18,597 nucleotides of DNA, from assembly GCA_012271025.1 (NCBI GenBank), contig JAAXHF010000132.1, positions 1 through 18,597 of the forward strand, given 5' to 3'. The notes under the pieces were generated by a model. It saw only the letters and a list, made by a program, of their open reading frames with translations, did no database searches and was not told the DNA's origin. Positions 7,426 to 14,945 of this stretch are shown here, piece after piece; the stretch's first letter is position 1, and each line of letters begins with the position of its first letter. Both the position numbers and the translations under genes were made by a program. The DNA is from Deltaproteobacteria bacterium (GTDB lineage: Bacteria; Desulfobacterota_B; Binatia; Bin18).

Positions 7426-8469
7426 CTAATACCCCAGCGCCCGGGCTGCGCCTTCGAGGACAACCGGCACCGACCAGGCGGTGCGGGCGAGGCGGATGTC
7501 GTCGCTCTGGCCCGTGGCGTACAGCCCCGCCGCACTCATCCAGAACGCGGCCGAGCGCAGTTGATACAGCATGCCGTAATAACGGCAGGCCGCTTCGTCG
7601 ATGGCTATGCCGGTCGCCTGCTCATAGTCCCGGAAAAAGGCGTCCCGCTCAACAAGATGCGACAGGAGCGGGCTGCCCTCGCGGTTCAGGTCAGTCAGGA
7701 CATACGCCACGTCGTACATCGGGTCTCCGATGACTTCCAGCTCCCAGTCCAGAACTGCTGAGACTTCGTCCCTATCGATCAGCAGGTTGCCGGTCCGATA
7801 GGCGCCGTGGACCAGCGTCAGACGCGTGGTGTCGGGCGCGTTGGCCTTGAGCCAGCCGATGAGGTCGACGAGGATGGGATGGGGTTCCTGCTGGGAGAGT
7901 GCGACCAACTCGCACCACTTGTTGACTTCGCGCAGCGCAAAATCCTTGCCCGCCCCGGGCACGCCCAGGAACGACAGACCGGCCGCTTCCCAGTCAAGGG
8001 TGTGGAGGGTGGCCAGGGTGTTGGTGAAACTCCGGGGTAGGCTGCCACGCGCGGCAGCCTCGGCGTAAAAGCGCCGGCCGGCCGAACCCCACGGACTCGG
8101 GCAGGTTCCGGCGACTTTCTCCATCACCAGGAAGGGTGTGTCGAGAATGCCGGTATCGCTCTCGTACCAGTACGGCCTGGGGGTGGGCAGCGGCGTCGAG
8201 GCCAGACACTGGAGCACCCGAAACTGCACGCCGAGATCGGAGAAGTGCCGCAGCAGGGCGTTGCCCGGATCACGCCGCAGGCACAGGCCCAGCGTTTTTG
8301 AGGCGCCGTTCTCGGTCCAGTGGACGTCAAACAGCCAGGTCTCGTGCGACCAGCCCACGGCAATGCGCTCCAGGGCTTCGAGGCGCAGGTCGGCCGCGCC
8401 CGGCATCCGGCTCTGAATGTAGCCGCGGATGCGTTCGGCCATATCCCGGTCGTCGGCAGGCGTGCTCAT
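7426..8469 (-). CDS. APH-like phosphotransferase family protein with Ala in place of the catalytic Asp
   Basis: A 347-residue member of the aminoglycoside-phosphotransferase-like kinase fold, in the branch related to the kinase domain of ACAD10/11. Visible landmarks are GWSHETWLFDV (nucleotide loop), LCLRRDPG, PFLVMEKVAG in the hinge, then the catalytic loop HGAYRTGN at 221-228 and the metal-binding LDWE with Asp241. In active members the loop reads HGDxxxGN, so residue 223 should be the catalytic Asp but is Ala (codon GCC; one base from GAC). Phosphoryl transfer is therefore doubtful, although nucleotide binding could persist. It is the third gene of a coupled operon; its ATG overlaps the preceding stop by 4 bp. 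Confidence 0.88.
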   Translation of the reverse strand: MSTPADDRDMAERIRGYIQSRMPGAADLRLEALERIAVGWSHETWLFDVHWTENGASKTLGLCLRRDPGNALLRHFSDLGVQFRVLQCLASTPLPTPRPYWYESDTGILDTPFLVMEKVAGTCPSPWGSAGRRFYAEAAARGSLPRSFTNTLATLHTLDWEAAGLSFLGVPGAGKDFALREVNKWCELVALSQQEPHPILVDLIGWLKANAPDTTRLTLVHGAYRTGNLLIDRDEVSAVLDWELEVIGDPMYDVAYVLTDLNREGSPLLSHLVERDAFFRDYEQATGIAIDEAACRYYGMLYQLRSAAFWMSAAGLYATGQSDDIRLARTAWSVPVVLEGAARALGY

Positions 8470-8903
8470 GCGGCGTACACCATCTCGCGGTCGATGCGTG
8501 CCCGAAGCCGGGCGCGCACGCGACCAATGAGGCTGTGAAAGCGTTCCTCGCCCAGCTCGGACCGGGTGGCATACAGGGCTTCGATGAGCCGTGACACACT
8601 CGCCGTATCGCGGTCGTGGTCCAGGCTGTGTACGGCAGCCCGCAGGGAAGGCGGAGTGGCCAGTGTGGCCGTATTGAGTTCTGTGGACAGTTCTGCCGCG
8701 AGTTCCTGTAAATCACGCCGGTCGGCTGCGGCGTGGTCGTCGGCCAACCGCAGTTGGCCGGCGAGTTTTTGCAGGACCACGGCCGCCATGAAGGCTTGCG
8801 TCTTGGGATAGGCGGCCTCGACTGCCGGGCCGATGCCGGTTTTGAGGGTGCGGGCGATGCGTTCCAGGAGTGCGGCCGGGGCCAGTTGGATGTAGTCCGG
8901 CAT
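8466..8903 (-). CDS. DUF6285-like small helical protein
   Basis: A 145-residue soluble, Ala/Leu/Arg-rich helical protein without a signal peptide or membrane segment. Small proteins of this kind, named DUF6285, commonly accompany phosphotransferase-family kinases; the pattern LLERIARTLKTGIGPAVE… followed by AAVVLQKLAGQL fits that family, judged by eye. Function is unknown; the constant pairing suggests a partner or regulator of the kinase-like protein. The ATG has GGGAGGAC upstream. Its start shares one base with the upstream stop and its stop overlaps the downstream start by 4 bp, so all three products are probably made in fixed ratio. Confidence 0.75.
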   Translation of the reverse strand: MPDYIQLAPAALLERIARTLKTGIGPAVEAAYPKTQAFMAAVVLQKLAGQLRLADDHAAADRRDLQELAAELSTELNTATLATPPSLRAAVHSLDHDRDTASVSRLIEALYATRSELGEERFHSLIGRVRARLRARIDREMVYAA

Positions 8904-9862
8904 CAGGTCCTCCCTGCGTCTGCCGCCCGGGCGCTGCGCTGCATACGAGACCAACGGTGAACGGGCCACATGTCCTGGTCCTCGCCGTGGCCGTCCTCGC
9001 CGTTGATGTCCCAGCCCATCAGGCTGTTGATATCGATAAAGGTGTGGCGATTAATCACAATCCGACTCAGCGGCTCGCCCACCGCGTGGAGTTCACGGCC
9101 TGCGCTGTCACGAGCCTCAATCTCGACGCGGGTGATCCAGCCGTTTTGTGGATCTCGCTCAACCCTGCGCTCGCCCTGAGCCAGCGGTCGTGTCTGTCCG
9201 TCGCGGTGGAGGAAGCCATAGGCGACCGGATTTCGATCATTGTCCACGTTGGTCACGGCCAGAAAGCCGTGCTGGGGAGTAGCCACGCCGGTGACATAGG
9301 CCGCCTGCCGGGGGCGATCCTCGCGGCGCCGTCCCCAGGTGCGATCGCGGACGGCCAGGCAGTCAATCGGGATCGTTTCGCCGTGCAGGACGAGGCTGCC
9401 GCTCACGCGTCCGATCTGGTCGAAATGCTGCGAGCGTCCAAACGTCGAGCCCGTGCCGGTCAGCGGCTCGGGCGGCATCACGCCGTCAAAGCGCAGCGCG
9501 GCCCGCAAGCGCGGCGCATCGTCATAGCCCAGGGCGTAGGACATGCACGGTTCGATGACCCGGATCGAAACGCCGGTCGGCAGGCGGATGTCGTCCAGGT
9601 TCTGCTCGCGCGGCAATTCCAGGGCGGTATAGTTGGCCGAATACAGGACTTCCCAGGGCAGATGGGCCGAGTCGTCCCAGACCCAGGCGCCGCCGGCGAC
9701 GGTGCCGATGGTGGGCCGCGCCAGGGTGTACAACCAGCCGCCCAGGCGCCGCTGCGGGTGGAAGAAGGAGAACCAGACCGTCTCGGTCGCCCACCAGTCT
9801 GCGCCCAACTCGTCAAAGTGAAAACAATCGTCGCGGTCGGTGAAACGGCCCTGCTCAGCCAT
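8903..9862 (-). CDS. DUF7065/DUF7064-like two-domain beta-barrel protein
   Basis: About 319 residues, rich in aromatic and beta-strand sequence: FHFDELGADWWATETVWFSFFHP, RRLGGWLYTLARPT, GGAWVWDDSAHLPW, then DCLAVRDRTWGRRR and AAYVTGVATPQHGFLAV. This resembles the AttH/CrtC-like lipocalin-type fold covered by the DUF7065 and DUF7064 families, usually encoded beside phosphotransferases and acyl-CoA enzymes. A hydrophobic-ligand binding or hydratase-like role is inference from the fold. The ATG at 9862 has GGGAG at somewhat long spacing; an upstream GTG at 9910 is possible and would overlap the vapC relic. It is first in the operon; its TGA shares a base with the next ATG. Confidence 0.75.
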   Translation of the reverse strand: MAEQGRFTDRDDCFHFDELGADWWATETVWFSFFHPQRRLGGWLYTLARPTIGTVAGGAWVWDDSAHLPWEVLYSANYTALELPREQNLDDIRLPTGVSIRVIEPCMSYALGYDDAPRLRAALRFDGVMPPEPLTGTGSTFGRSQHFDQIGRVSGSLVLHGETIPIDCLAVRDRTWGRRREDRPRQAAYVTGVATPQHGFLAVTNVDNDRNPVAYGFLHRDGQTRPLAQGERRVERDPQNGWITRVEIEARDSAGRELHAVGEPLSRIVINRHTFIDINSLMGWDINGEDGHGEDQDMWPVHRWSRMQRSARAADAGRT

Positions 9863-9887
9863 GCTGCGTTCTTTCTCCCAGAGCGTG

Positions 9888-10055
9888 TCAAGCCGCCCAC
9901 GGATCGACACGCGTCACCTGCATGTCCGTGAAATCCCGGATATTTCGCGTCGCCAGCGTCAGACCGTTCCGCAACGCTACTGCGGCGATCTGGGCATCCG
10001 CCATGGGCCTGGGCCGCCCGGTCCTGTCGCCCTCGCCCATAATCGCCCCCCACAT
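9888..10055 (-). pseudogene. 5'-truncated vapC (PIN toxin) remnant
   Basis: The 55 codons after an ATG at 10055 encode only the last third of a PIN-domain VapC: GDRTGRPRPMADAQIAAVAL, then GLTLATRNIRDF and a VDPWAA terminus. In whole VapC proteins (about 130 residues) this follows two conserved acidic residues in the first half; those, and roughly 80 residues of N-terminus, are absent. The remaining acids are ADAQ and RDF. The relic begins 5 bp after the stop of the antitoxin gene, where the toxin start should be, so an internal deletion best explains it. An RNase activity is not expected. Confidence 0.8.
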
Positions 10056-10060
10056 TACCA

Positions 10061-10381
10061 CTATTCGAAATCCACCACGCGGCCCGGGCTGCGGTCGCGC
10101 TCGATTATCAGGTCTTCTCCCACGAGCGGAGAGGCATGCAAGAAGGCCAACAGCTCGGCGCCGGTGCGCGCCGATTCGTGTGGCGTGAGGCAGGCCAGCA
10201 CGTCGCGCACCCACCGGGCCTCGTCGCCACCCGTGCGGAGGACGCCGGCGACGGCCTTGACGATGCCGACATCCTGGGCTGGCACGGTGACCTCAACACG
10301 CCGTGTGCCCTGAGCGGCGAGCTTTGCGCGGTGTCGGGCGAGCCGCTGCTTGGCTCCGTCGTGTTTCGGTTGCATGACCAT
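10061..10381 (-). CDS. Antitoxin-like protein upstream of the vapC remnant
   Basis: A 106-residue basic protein. The N-terminal half (KQRLARHRAKLAAQGTRRVEVTVPAQD) looks like the beta-strand plus helix of a ribbon-helix-helix-type DNA-binding antitoxin. The C-terminal LHASPLVGEDLIIERDRSPG resembles the toxin-neutralising tail of VapB/Phd-type antitoxins. The stop is 5 bp before the PIN remnant, the normal position for a cognate antitoxin. The start is ambiguous: ATG at 10381 or the third codon ATG at 10375, which has better spacing from AAGGGG. It appears intact although its toxin is broken. Confidence 0.7.
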   Translation of the reverse strand: MVMQPKHDGAKQRLARHRAKLAAQGTRRVEVTVPAQDVGIVKAVAGVLRTGGDEARWVRDVLACLTPHESARTGAELLAFLHASPLVGEDLIIERDRSPGRVVDFE

Positions 10382-10501
10382 ACCCCTTCAGTCGGAAACG
10401 TTACCGGAACATAAGACACTCAGGCGGGTCGGTCAAATCGGGAAACGCTTCCTTGCCCCGACCCATCGGTCAGGATAAGACAGGGGCAAAGGAGGACAGG
10501 T

Positions 10502-11425
10502 ATGGCAGCTGGCAACACCCCGTGCGGGATCGCGATTCCTCAGGTTTTTCCCGACTCCAGTGTGGATATGGGCTTTGTGGGCGCCTTCGTGCGGCGGGCC
10601 GAAGCCCTGGGCTATGACAGCCTGTGGGTTCAGGAAACCATTCTGAGCGATTTTCCGATTCTTGAGCCGGTGACGCTGTTGACCTATGTCGCAGCCCTGA
10701 CCGACACGGCCAGGCTCGGCACCTCGGTCATGCTGACCACCTTGCGCAACCCGCTCCAGCTGGCCAAAGCCCTGTCGAGCCTCGACTGCATGAGCGTCGG
10801 GCGGCTGATCGTCGGCGTGGGCGGCGGCGGGCATGTGCCGGAAACCGTCTTCGGCTACACCAAAGAGCACCGGATGCGGCGCTTTGTCGAGGGTCTGGAC
10901 ATCATGAAGGCGCTGTGGACCGAGCCCACGGCCAACTACGACGGCAGCTTCTGGCAGCTCAAAAACGCGGCCATGGAGCCCAAGCCGGTCCAAAAGCCGC
11001 ATCCGCCGATCTGGTTTGGGGCGCGCTCGGAGTCGGCCCTGCGCCGGGCGGTCCGCCACGGTGACGGCTGGATGGGGGCCGGCTCGTCGTCCAGCGCCGA
11101 TTTTGTGAGCCAGTACGGTCATGTCCAGCGCTGCCTGGATCAGGCCCAGCGTGACCCGGCCGGCTTTGCGATCTCAAAGCGGGTGTATGTGGCGGTCGAT
11201 AACGACCGTGACCGGGCCGAGCGCCGGCTGCGGGAGTGGTTTGGGGTGCGCTACAAGAGCGCCGACATGGCCTCGCAGGTCTCGATCTGGGGCAGCCGTC
11301 AGGAGTGTATCGACAAGCTCGGGGCGCTGGTCCAGGCCGGGGCACGGCACCTGATGATCAACCCGGCCTTTGACGATATGGAGCACCTGGAAATCTTTGC
11401 CCAGGACATCATGCCCCGGCTGTGA
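10502..11425 (+). CDS. LLM-class F420-dependent oxidoreductase
   Basis: A second luciferase-like TIM-barrel enzyme, 307 residues. Signatures are FVRRAEALGYDSLWVQE, ARLGTSVMLTTLRNPLQLAK, GRLIVGVGGGG at about 102-112, and KPHPPIWFGARSESALRRAVRHGDGW, typical of F420-dependent LLM proteins. It is a different subfamily from the LLM protein at 5749-6765, with little similarity beyond fold motifs. AAAGGAGG lies at ideal spacing before the ATG. It faces cobS and their 3' ends overlap by 17 bp. Nothing shows it belongs to cobalamin synthesis; it is likely an independent unit. Confidence 0.92.
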   Translation: MAAGNTPCGIAIPQVFPDSSVDMGFVGAFVRRAEALGYDSLWVQETILSDFPILEPVTLLTYVAALTDTARLGTSVMLTTLRNPLQLAKALSSLDCMSVGRLIVGVGGGGHVPETVFGYTKEHRMRRFVEGLDIMKALWTEPTANYDGSFWQLKNAAMEPKPVQKPHPPIWFGARSESALRRAVRHGDGWMGAGSSSSADFVSQYGHVQRCLDQAQRDPAGFAISKRVYVAVDNDRDRAERRLREWFGVRYKSADMASQVSIWGSRQECIDKLGALVQAGARHLMINPAFDDMEHLEIFAQDIMPRL

Positions 11426-12212
11426 AGGCGGCCGGTCCGGACTGAGAGCCGGACAGCCCCAGAACGCTCAGATAAAACACGACTTCGAGCACCTGTTGGG
11501 CGGCGCCCAGGCAGTCGCCGGTAAAGCCGCCGATCCGCTTGAAAAAGTAACGGCTCAGATACCAGCGCACGAGCAGCAGCGGGATGAGGACCAGCCCGTA
11601 GCGGATGTCGAGAAGAGCAAACAGGGGCAGCAGGCCGAACACGGCGGCCAGCCCGGCGTGTGAAGGAGCGAGCGGTGCTTTGCCGATGGGTTTGGCCTTA
11701 CTGTCCTCGTTTTTGCGGACGTAGGATAAGCTGAGCCGCAGGCTGACCGCGCCGAACCGGCTCACCGCGTGGCCCGCAATCAGCACCGCCGACACCAGCT
11801 GGGCGGACAGGGATACCAGCGCCGTGAACTTCAGCAACAGGACCAGCGACAGGCCGATCACGCCATAGGTACCGAGGCGACTGTCTTTCATGATGGCCAG
11901 GACGCGGTCCTGCCCCCAGCCGCCGCCGAAACCGTCGCAGGTGTCGGCCAGGCCGTCTTCGTGAAAGGCGCCCGTTACCCAGACACGGCCCAGCATGGAC
12001 AGCACCACCGCAACCGGAGGCGAAAAGAGCTGGCCGGCGAGCCAGTACACGCCTGCGGCCAGGCTGCCGACAATCCAGCCGATGAGCGGAAAGTACTTGG
12101 GGTTGTGGCTCAGATAGGCGTCTGTATGGATCACCCAGGCCGGGACGGGAATCCGTGTGTAGAACAGCACGGCCGAGAAGAAAATGTGGAGTTCTTCGGT
12201 CAGCCTGCTCAC
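11409..12212 (-). CDS. cobS: Adenosylcobinamide-GDP ribazoletransferase (cobalamin synthase)
   Basis: CobS joins adenosylcobinamide-GDP to alpha-ribazole or its 5'-phosphate, the last step of nucleotide-loop assembly, and is an integral membrane protein. The 267 residues show several hydrophobic helices (for example about 42-75, 116-150 and 188-218). The conserved motif HEDGLADTCDGFGGG lies at 84-98 and GGFTGDCLGAAQQ near the C-terminus, both characteristic. Its start overlaps the cobT stop by 4 bp, so the two are translated together. Confidence 0.95.
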   Translation of the reverse strand: MSRLTEELHIFFSAVLFYTRIPVPAWVIHTDAYLSHNPKYFPLIGWIVGSLAAGVYWLAGQLFSPPVAVVLSMLGRVWVTGAFHEDGLADTCDGFGGGWGQDRVLAIMKDSRLGTYGVIGLSLVLLLKFTALVSLSAQLVSAVLIAGHAVSRFGAVSLRLSLSYVRKNEDSKAKPIGKAPLAPSHAGLAAVFGLLPLFALLDIRYGLVLIPLLLVRWYLSRYFFKRIGGFTGDCLGAAQQVLEVVFYLSVLGLSGSQSGPAAFTAGA

Positions 12213-13264
12213 TCGGCGTCCTTTTTTTCCGCCACCCCAGCCTGCTCGAAGCTGGCCATGTCGTTCAAAAAGCGCACGCTGGCGTCTATCAGGGGGTAGG
12301 CCAGGGCACAGCCCGTTCCCTCTCCGAGCCGCAAGCGCAGGTCGAGCAGGGGGGTGGCTCCCATATGCTTGAGCAGACGCCGGTGACCATGCTCGTCGGA
12401 TACGTGGCAGAAAATGGCATAGTCGTGCATGGCCGGCTGGAGCTGAGCGGCAATCAGGAAGGCGGCGGTGGCGATAAAGCCGTCAACCAGGACCAGCAGG
12501 CGATGGCGGGCGGCGTGTAGCATGGCGCCACACATCTGGACCATTTCAAATCCGCCAAACGTGCGTAGCACCTCGAGCGGCTGAAGGACGGCGTGGTGGT
12601 GGTGCAGGGCGCGGCGCAGCACCTCGATTTTATGCCGCAGCTGGCTGTCGCCCAGGCCGGCGCCGCGTCCGACACACATCTCAAGCGGCAGCCCGCACAC
12701 GCGGCTCATGATAGCCGCTGCGGCTGAGGTGTTGCCGACGCCCATCTCGCCAAAACCGACGATGTTGCACCCGCCCGCACGAAGGCGGTCGATGTGTTCC
12801 GTCCCGAGTTGCAGACCCCGGTGGCATTCGTCCTGGGTCATGGCCGCTTGGGTCAGAAAATTCTTCGTGCCATAAGCGATCTTGGCCTGGGTCAGGTTCG
12901 GGTGAGCGGGCAGGTCGTGATTGACGCCCGCGTCGATCACCCGCAGGCGGATGTCGTGTTGGAGGGCGAAGACGTTAATCGCTGCCCCGCCGTTCAGGAA
13001 GTTCAACACCATCTGCCAGGTCACGTCTTGTGGGTAGGCGCTGACACCTTCGGCAGTGATACCGTGGTCGCCGGCAAACACGAGCAGATGCGGAGAGCGG
13101 AGAGCGGGCGACAGGGTGTTTTGGACAAGACCGATTTGCAGCGCCAGCCGTTCGAGCTGGCCCAGCGCACCGAGCGGTTTGGTTTTGTGGTCAATCTCGT
13201 GTTGGAGTTGTTCGGTCAGTCCACGCTCAACAGCTGGGATGACGAACAACGGCGGCTCCAGCAT
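12209..13264 (-). CDS. cobT: Nicotinate-nucleotide-dimethylbenzimidazole phosphoribosyltransferase
   Basis: CobT makes alpha-ribazole 5'-phosphate from 5,6-dimethylbenzimidazole and nicotinate mononucleotide, supplying the lower ligand used by CobS. The 351-residue length is normal. Seen motifs are KTKPLGALGQLE near the N-terminus, FAGDHGI (63-69), FGEMGVGNTSAAAA (from 171), GRGAGLGD and LRLGEGTGCALA with the catalytic base Glu315. The start ATG has GGAG only about 2 bp upstream, which is close; no better in-frame start is seen. It is the first gene of the cobTS pair. No cobalamin riboswitch is seen in the 50 bp upstream, which instead run into a pseudogene. Confidence 0.95.
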   Translation of the reverse strand: MLEPPLFVIPAVERGLTEQLQHEIDHKTKPLGALGQLERLALQIGLVQNTLSPALRSPHLLVFAGDHGITAEGVSAYPQDVTWQMVLNFLNGGAAINVFALQHDIRLRVIDAGVNHDLPAHPNLTQAKIAYGTKNFLTQAAMTQDECHRGLQLGTEHIDRLRAGGCNIVGFGEMGVGNTSAAAAIMSRVCGLPLEMCVGRGAGLGDSQLRHKIEVLRRALHHHHAVLQPLEVLRTFGGFEMVQMCGAMLHAARHRLLVLVDGFIATAAFLIAAQLQPAMHDYAIFCHVSDEHGHRRLLKHMGATPLLDLRLRLGEGTGCALAYPLIDASVRFLNDMASFEQAGVAEKKDAE

Positions 13265-13316
13265 AGCTCCGTTTTATGCCTGGAAAGTCGCACGGGGTCG
13301 AGAGCAGCGTTCCGGC

Positions 13317-13717
13317 TTAGGCTGCGCCGTCGATGCGCACGGTCACGATATCAATGTTGTGGTACTGCTGGTGACGGACAGACGAGGCAAAGTGGCGTAG
13401 CAGACGCCGCGAGAACTCTCGCTCGTCGGGCGTCTCCACCTGGTCCCCGAGCAGGGCAATGTGGTCCTCAAGGTTGTCCTCGCTAACCGCAGCCATGAAC
13501 TCCAGCTCCACGGCCGCCCGTCCTGGCGGGCCAGCACCCGCAGGCGCGGCTTGGCGTGCTCCGCCGCCTTGGCGTCCATCTGCTGGACCAGACTCGTCAG
13601 CGTCTCCTCGCCGATCAGACACAGCCGTTGGGTTGCCTCTCCGCTCCAGCCCAGGCGGGCGGGAGAGCGAAGAACTTCCTCTGTGCCGCCGTGCGGCTTG
13701 ACTCTGGCTTTACCTAA
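13317..13717 (-). pseudogene. Frameshifted, start-less hypothetical gene
   Basis: Two minus-strand frames join into one sensible protein. From about 13705 the first frame reads ARVKPHGGTEEVLRSPARLG and continues through LVQQMDAKAAEHAKPRLRVL; near 13511-13522 (in the GGGCGGCCG run) the reading must shift to AVELEFMAAVSEDNLEDHIAL and end at 13317. No ATG, GTG or TTG start exists between the in-frame stop at 13718-13720 and the internal ATG at 13579. So the gene has both lost its beginning and suffered a frameshift. The family is not recognised. It lies 52 bp upstream of cobT and its 5' end abuts the promoter of the phd/vapC module. Confidence 0.6.
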
Positions 13718-13735
13718 CTAGATAATAGACTAGTT
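13698..13735 (+). promoter_or_regulatory. Promoter and operator palindrome of the phd/vapB-vapC module
   Basis: A near-consensus sigma70 promoter: TTGACT (13698-13703), 17-bp spacer, GATAAT (13721-13726). Overlapping it is the inverted repeat AACTAG-N8-CTAGTT (13716-13721 and 13730-13735), which straddles the -10 box and likely start site. Antitoxins of this type usually repress their own operon, so this is the expected operator. The segment is markedly AT-richer than its surroundings. Confidence 0.7.
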
Positions 13736-13752
13736 TATTCTTGAGAGAGATT

Positions 13753-13995
13753 ATGAGAGAAGTTGGCACATTCGAGGCCAAAACCCACCTGTCTGCGCTT
13801 CTGGACGAGGTCGCGCGCGGGGAGACCATCATCATCACCAAGCGGGGACGCGCGGTGGCCCGGTTGGTCCCACCGGAAGCGCCCGACCGGGAAAGCGCTG
13901 TTGCTGCGGCCGACACCCTCCGCGCTCTGCGTAAGCGCATTGGCTGGGCGACCACCGAGGACATTCTTCAGATGCGCGATGAAGGCCGACGATGA
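13753..13995 (+). CDS. Phd/YefM-type VapB antitoxin
   Basis: An 80-residue antitoxin: MREVGTFEAKTHLSALLDEV at the N-terminus followed by GETIIITKRGRAVARLVPP is the classic Phd/YefM DNA-binding fold. The C-terminal tail ALRKRIGWATTEDILQMRDEGRR is the toxin-wrapping part. The ATG at 13753 follows AGAGAG; an in-frame TTG at 13741 is less likely. It represses through the palindrome upstream (inferred). Its stop overlaps the toxin start by 4 bp. Confidence 0.9.
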   Translation: MREVGTFEAKTHLSALLDEVARGETIIITKRGRAVARLVPPEAPDRESAVAAADTLRALRKRIGWATTEDILQMRDEGRR

Positions 13996-14396
13996 AGGCC
14001 CCCGTCCTGGATAGTTCTGTCACCCTGGCCTGGGTGCTCAGGGATGAGCAGTCGGCCCGAGCCGACGCGACCCTGGAGCAAGTGGCGAAGATTGGCAGGA
14101 CTGCTCCGGCGCTGTGGTGGGCAGAAGTCCGTAACGTGCTGGTCATCGCCGAGCGCAGGGGACGCTTGACGCCTGAAGACACAGCGGTGGCCGTGCAGGC
14201 TCTTGACGCTCTGGGCATCCATTTGGACCACGCGCCTGACAACGCCTCCCTCTTCCGGCTGGCCAGGACCCATGGATTGAGCGCGTATGATGCGCTGTAC
14301 CTGGAATTATCGGTCCGGCAACAGCGACCACTTGCTACCCTCGACCGCAAACTCCGCGCAGCGGCCCAGGCGGAAGGCATACCGCTGACAGCCTGA
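13992..14396 (+). CDS. vapC: VapC PIN-domain ribonuclease toxin
   Basis: A full-length PIN toxin of 134 residues that would cleave a specific RNA, often tRNA or rRNA, in a metal-dependent way. The acidic active-site residues are all present: Asp7 (VLDSSV), Glu45 (WWAEVRN), Asp100 (LSAYDALYLEL) and Asp118 (ATLDRKL). Translation is coupled to the antitoxin by a 4-bp overlap. A decayed paralogue of its C-terminal half lies at about 18103-18229 in this same window. Confidence 0.93.
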   Translation: MKAPVLDSSVTLAWVLRDEQSARADATLEQVAKIGRTAPALWWAEVRNVLVIAERRGRLTPEDTAVAVQALDALGIHLDHAPDNASLFRLARTHGLSAYDALYLELSVRQQRPLATLDRKLRAAAQAEGIPLTA

Positions 14397-14527
14397 GAGC
14401 AGGGCTGGGTCGGCAGAGCCTGGGAAGGGAAGTCTCGACAGGAGTAGTCTGGTGGCGTGATATCCATACCCGATACGGGTTCGTTGGTAACACTATCAGG
14501 TCTGCGGCAACGAGACCGGGCACTCTC

Positions 14528-14893
14528 CTAGACCCAGCTGTCATTGTCGGCAGTTAAGTCGCCACCGGCGTCGCCTGTATTGACCGTGCCTGCGGGTTCG
14601 ACCAGCAGAACGTGACATTCCTTTTCGGCCCACGGCTTATGCTCGACGCCTTTTGGCACGACCAGCATCTCTCCCGCCCTCAGCCCAACACTGCCATCCC
14701 GAAAATCAATCTGCATTGACCCCTGTATGACAAGAAAGACTTCATCCGTATCAACATGCCTGTGCCAAACAAAATCGCCTTTGAGCTTGACCAGCTTGAA
14801 ATGATAGTCGTTCATCTGAGCGATGATTTTCGGGGACCAATGGTCTGAGAACATGTTGAGTTTTTGCGTCAGATTGATGGGCGTATGCGTCAT
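14528..14893 (-). CDS. Cupin-domain protein
   Basis: A 121-residue single-domain cupin. Motif 1 reads [20 protein letters not shown] with His44, His46 and Glu51; motif 2 reads [16 protein letters not shown] with His85, so the metal site is complete. Small cupins of this kind act as isomerases, dioxygenases or sensors; no substrate is evident. AGGAGGGG precedes the ATG. A longer in-frame start to 15004 is less likely. It lies alone, convergent with vapC, with two small perfect inverted repeats upstream that could be regulatory. Confidence 0.9.
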   Translation of the reverse strand: MTHTPINLTQKLNMFSDHWSPKIIAQMNDYHFKLVKLKGDFVWHRHVDTDEVFLVIQGSMQIDFRDGSVGLRAGEMLVVPKGVEHKPWAEKECHVLLVEPAGTVNTGDAGGDLTADNDSWV

Positions 14894-14945
14894 GCTAACC
14901 CCTCCTGGTGTTCCAAAAATTGCGAGTAAACTGATTGCGGCAGAC

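Noticed and set aside
8870..9931. A 353-codon plus-strand open frame
   Set aside because: Antisense to the DUF7065/DUF7064-like gene, with no recognisable motif and no well-placed ribosome binding site.
13265..13400. Cobalamin riboswitch ahead of cobT
   Set aside because: Only 52 bp of non-coding DNA lie between cobT and the pseudogene, and no B12-box-like sequence was recognised.
13835..14467. A 210-codon minus-strand frame across vapBC
   Set aside because: Antisense shadow of two genes with complete TA family motifs and a strong promoter.
14468..14480. ACCCG-ATA-CGGGT hairpin after vapC
   Set aside because: Five-bp arms without a following T tract are too weak to call a terminator.
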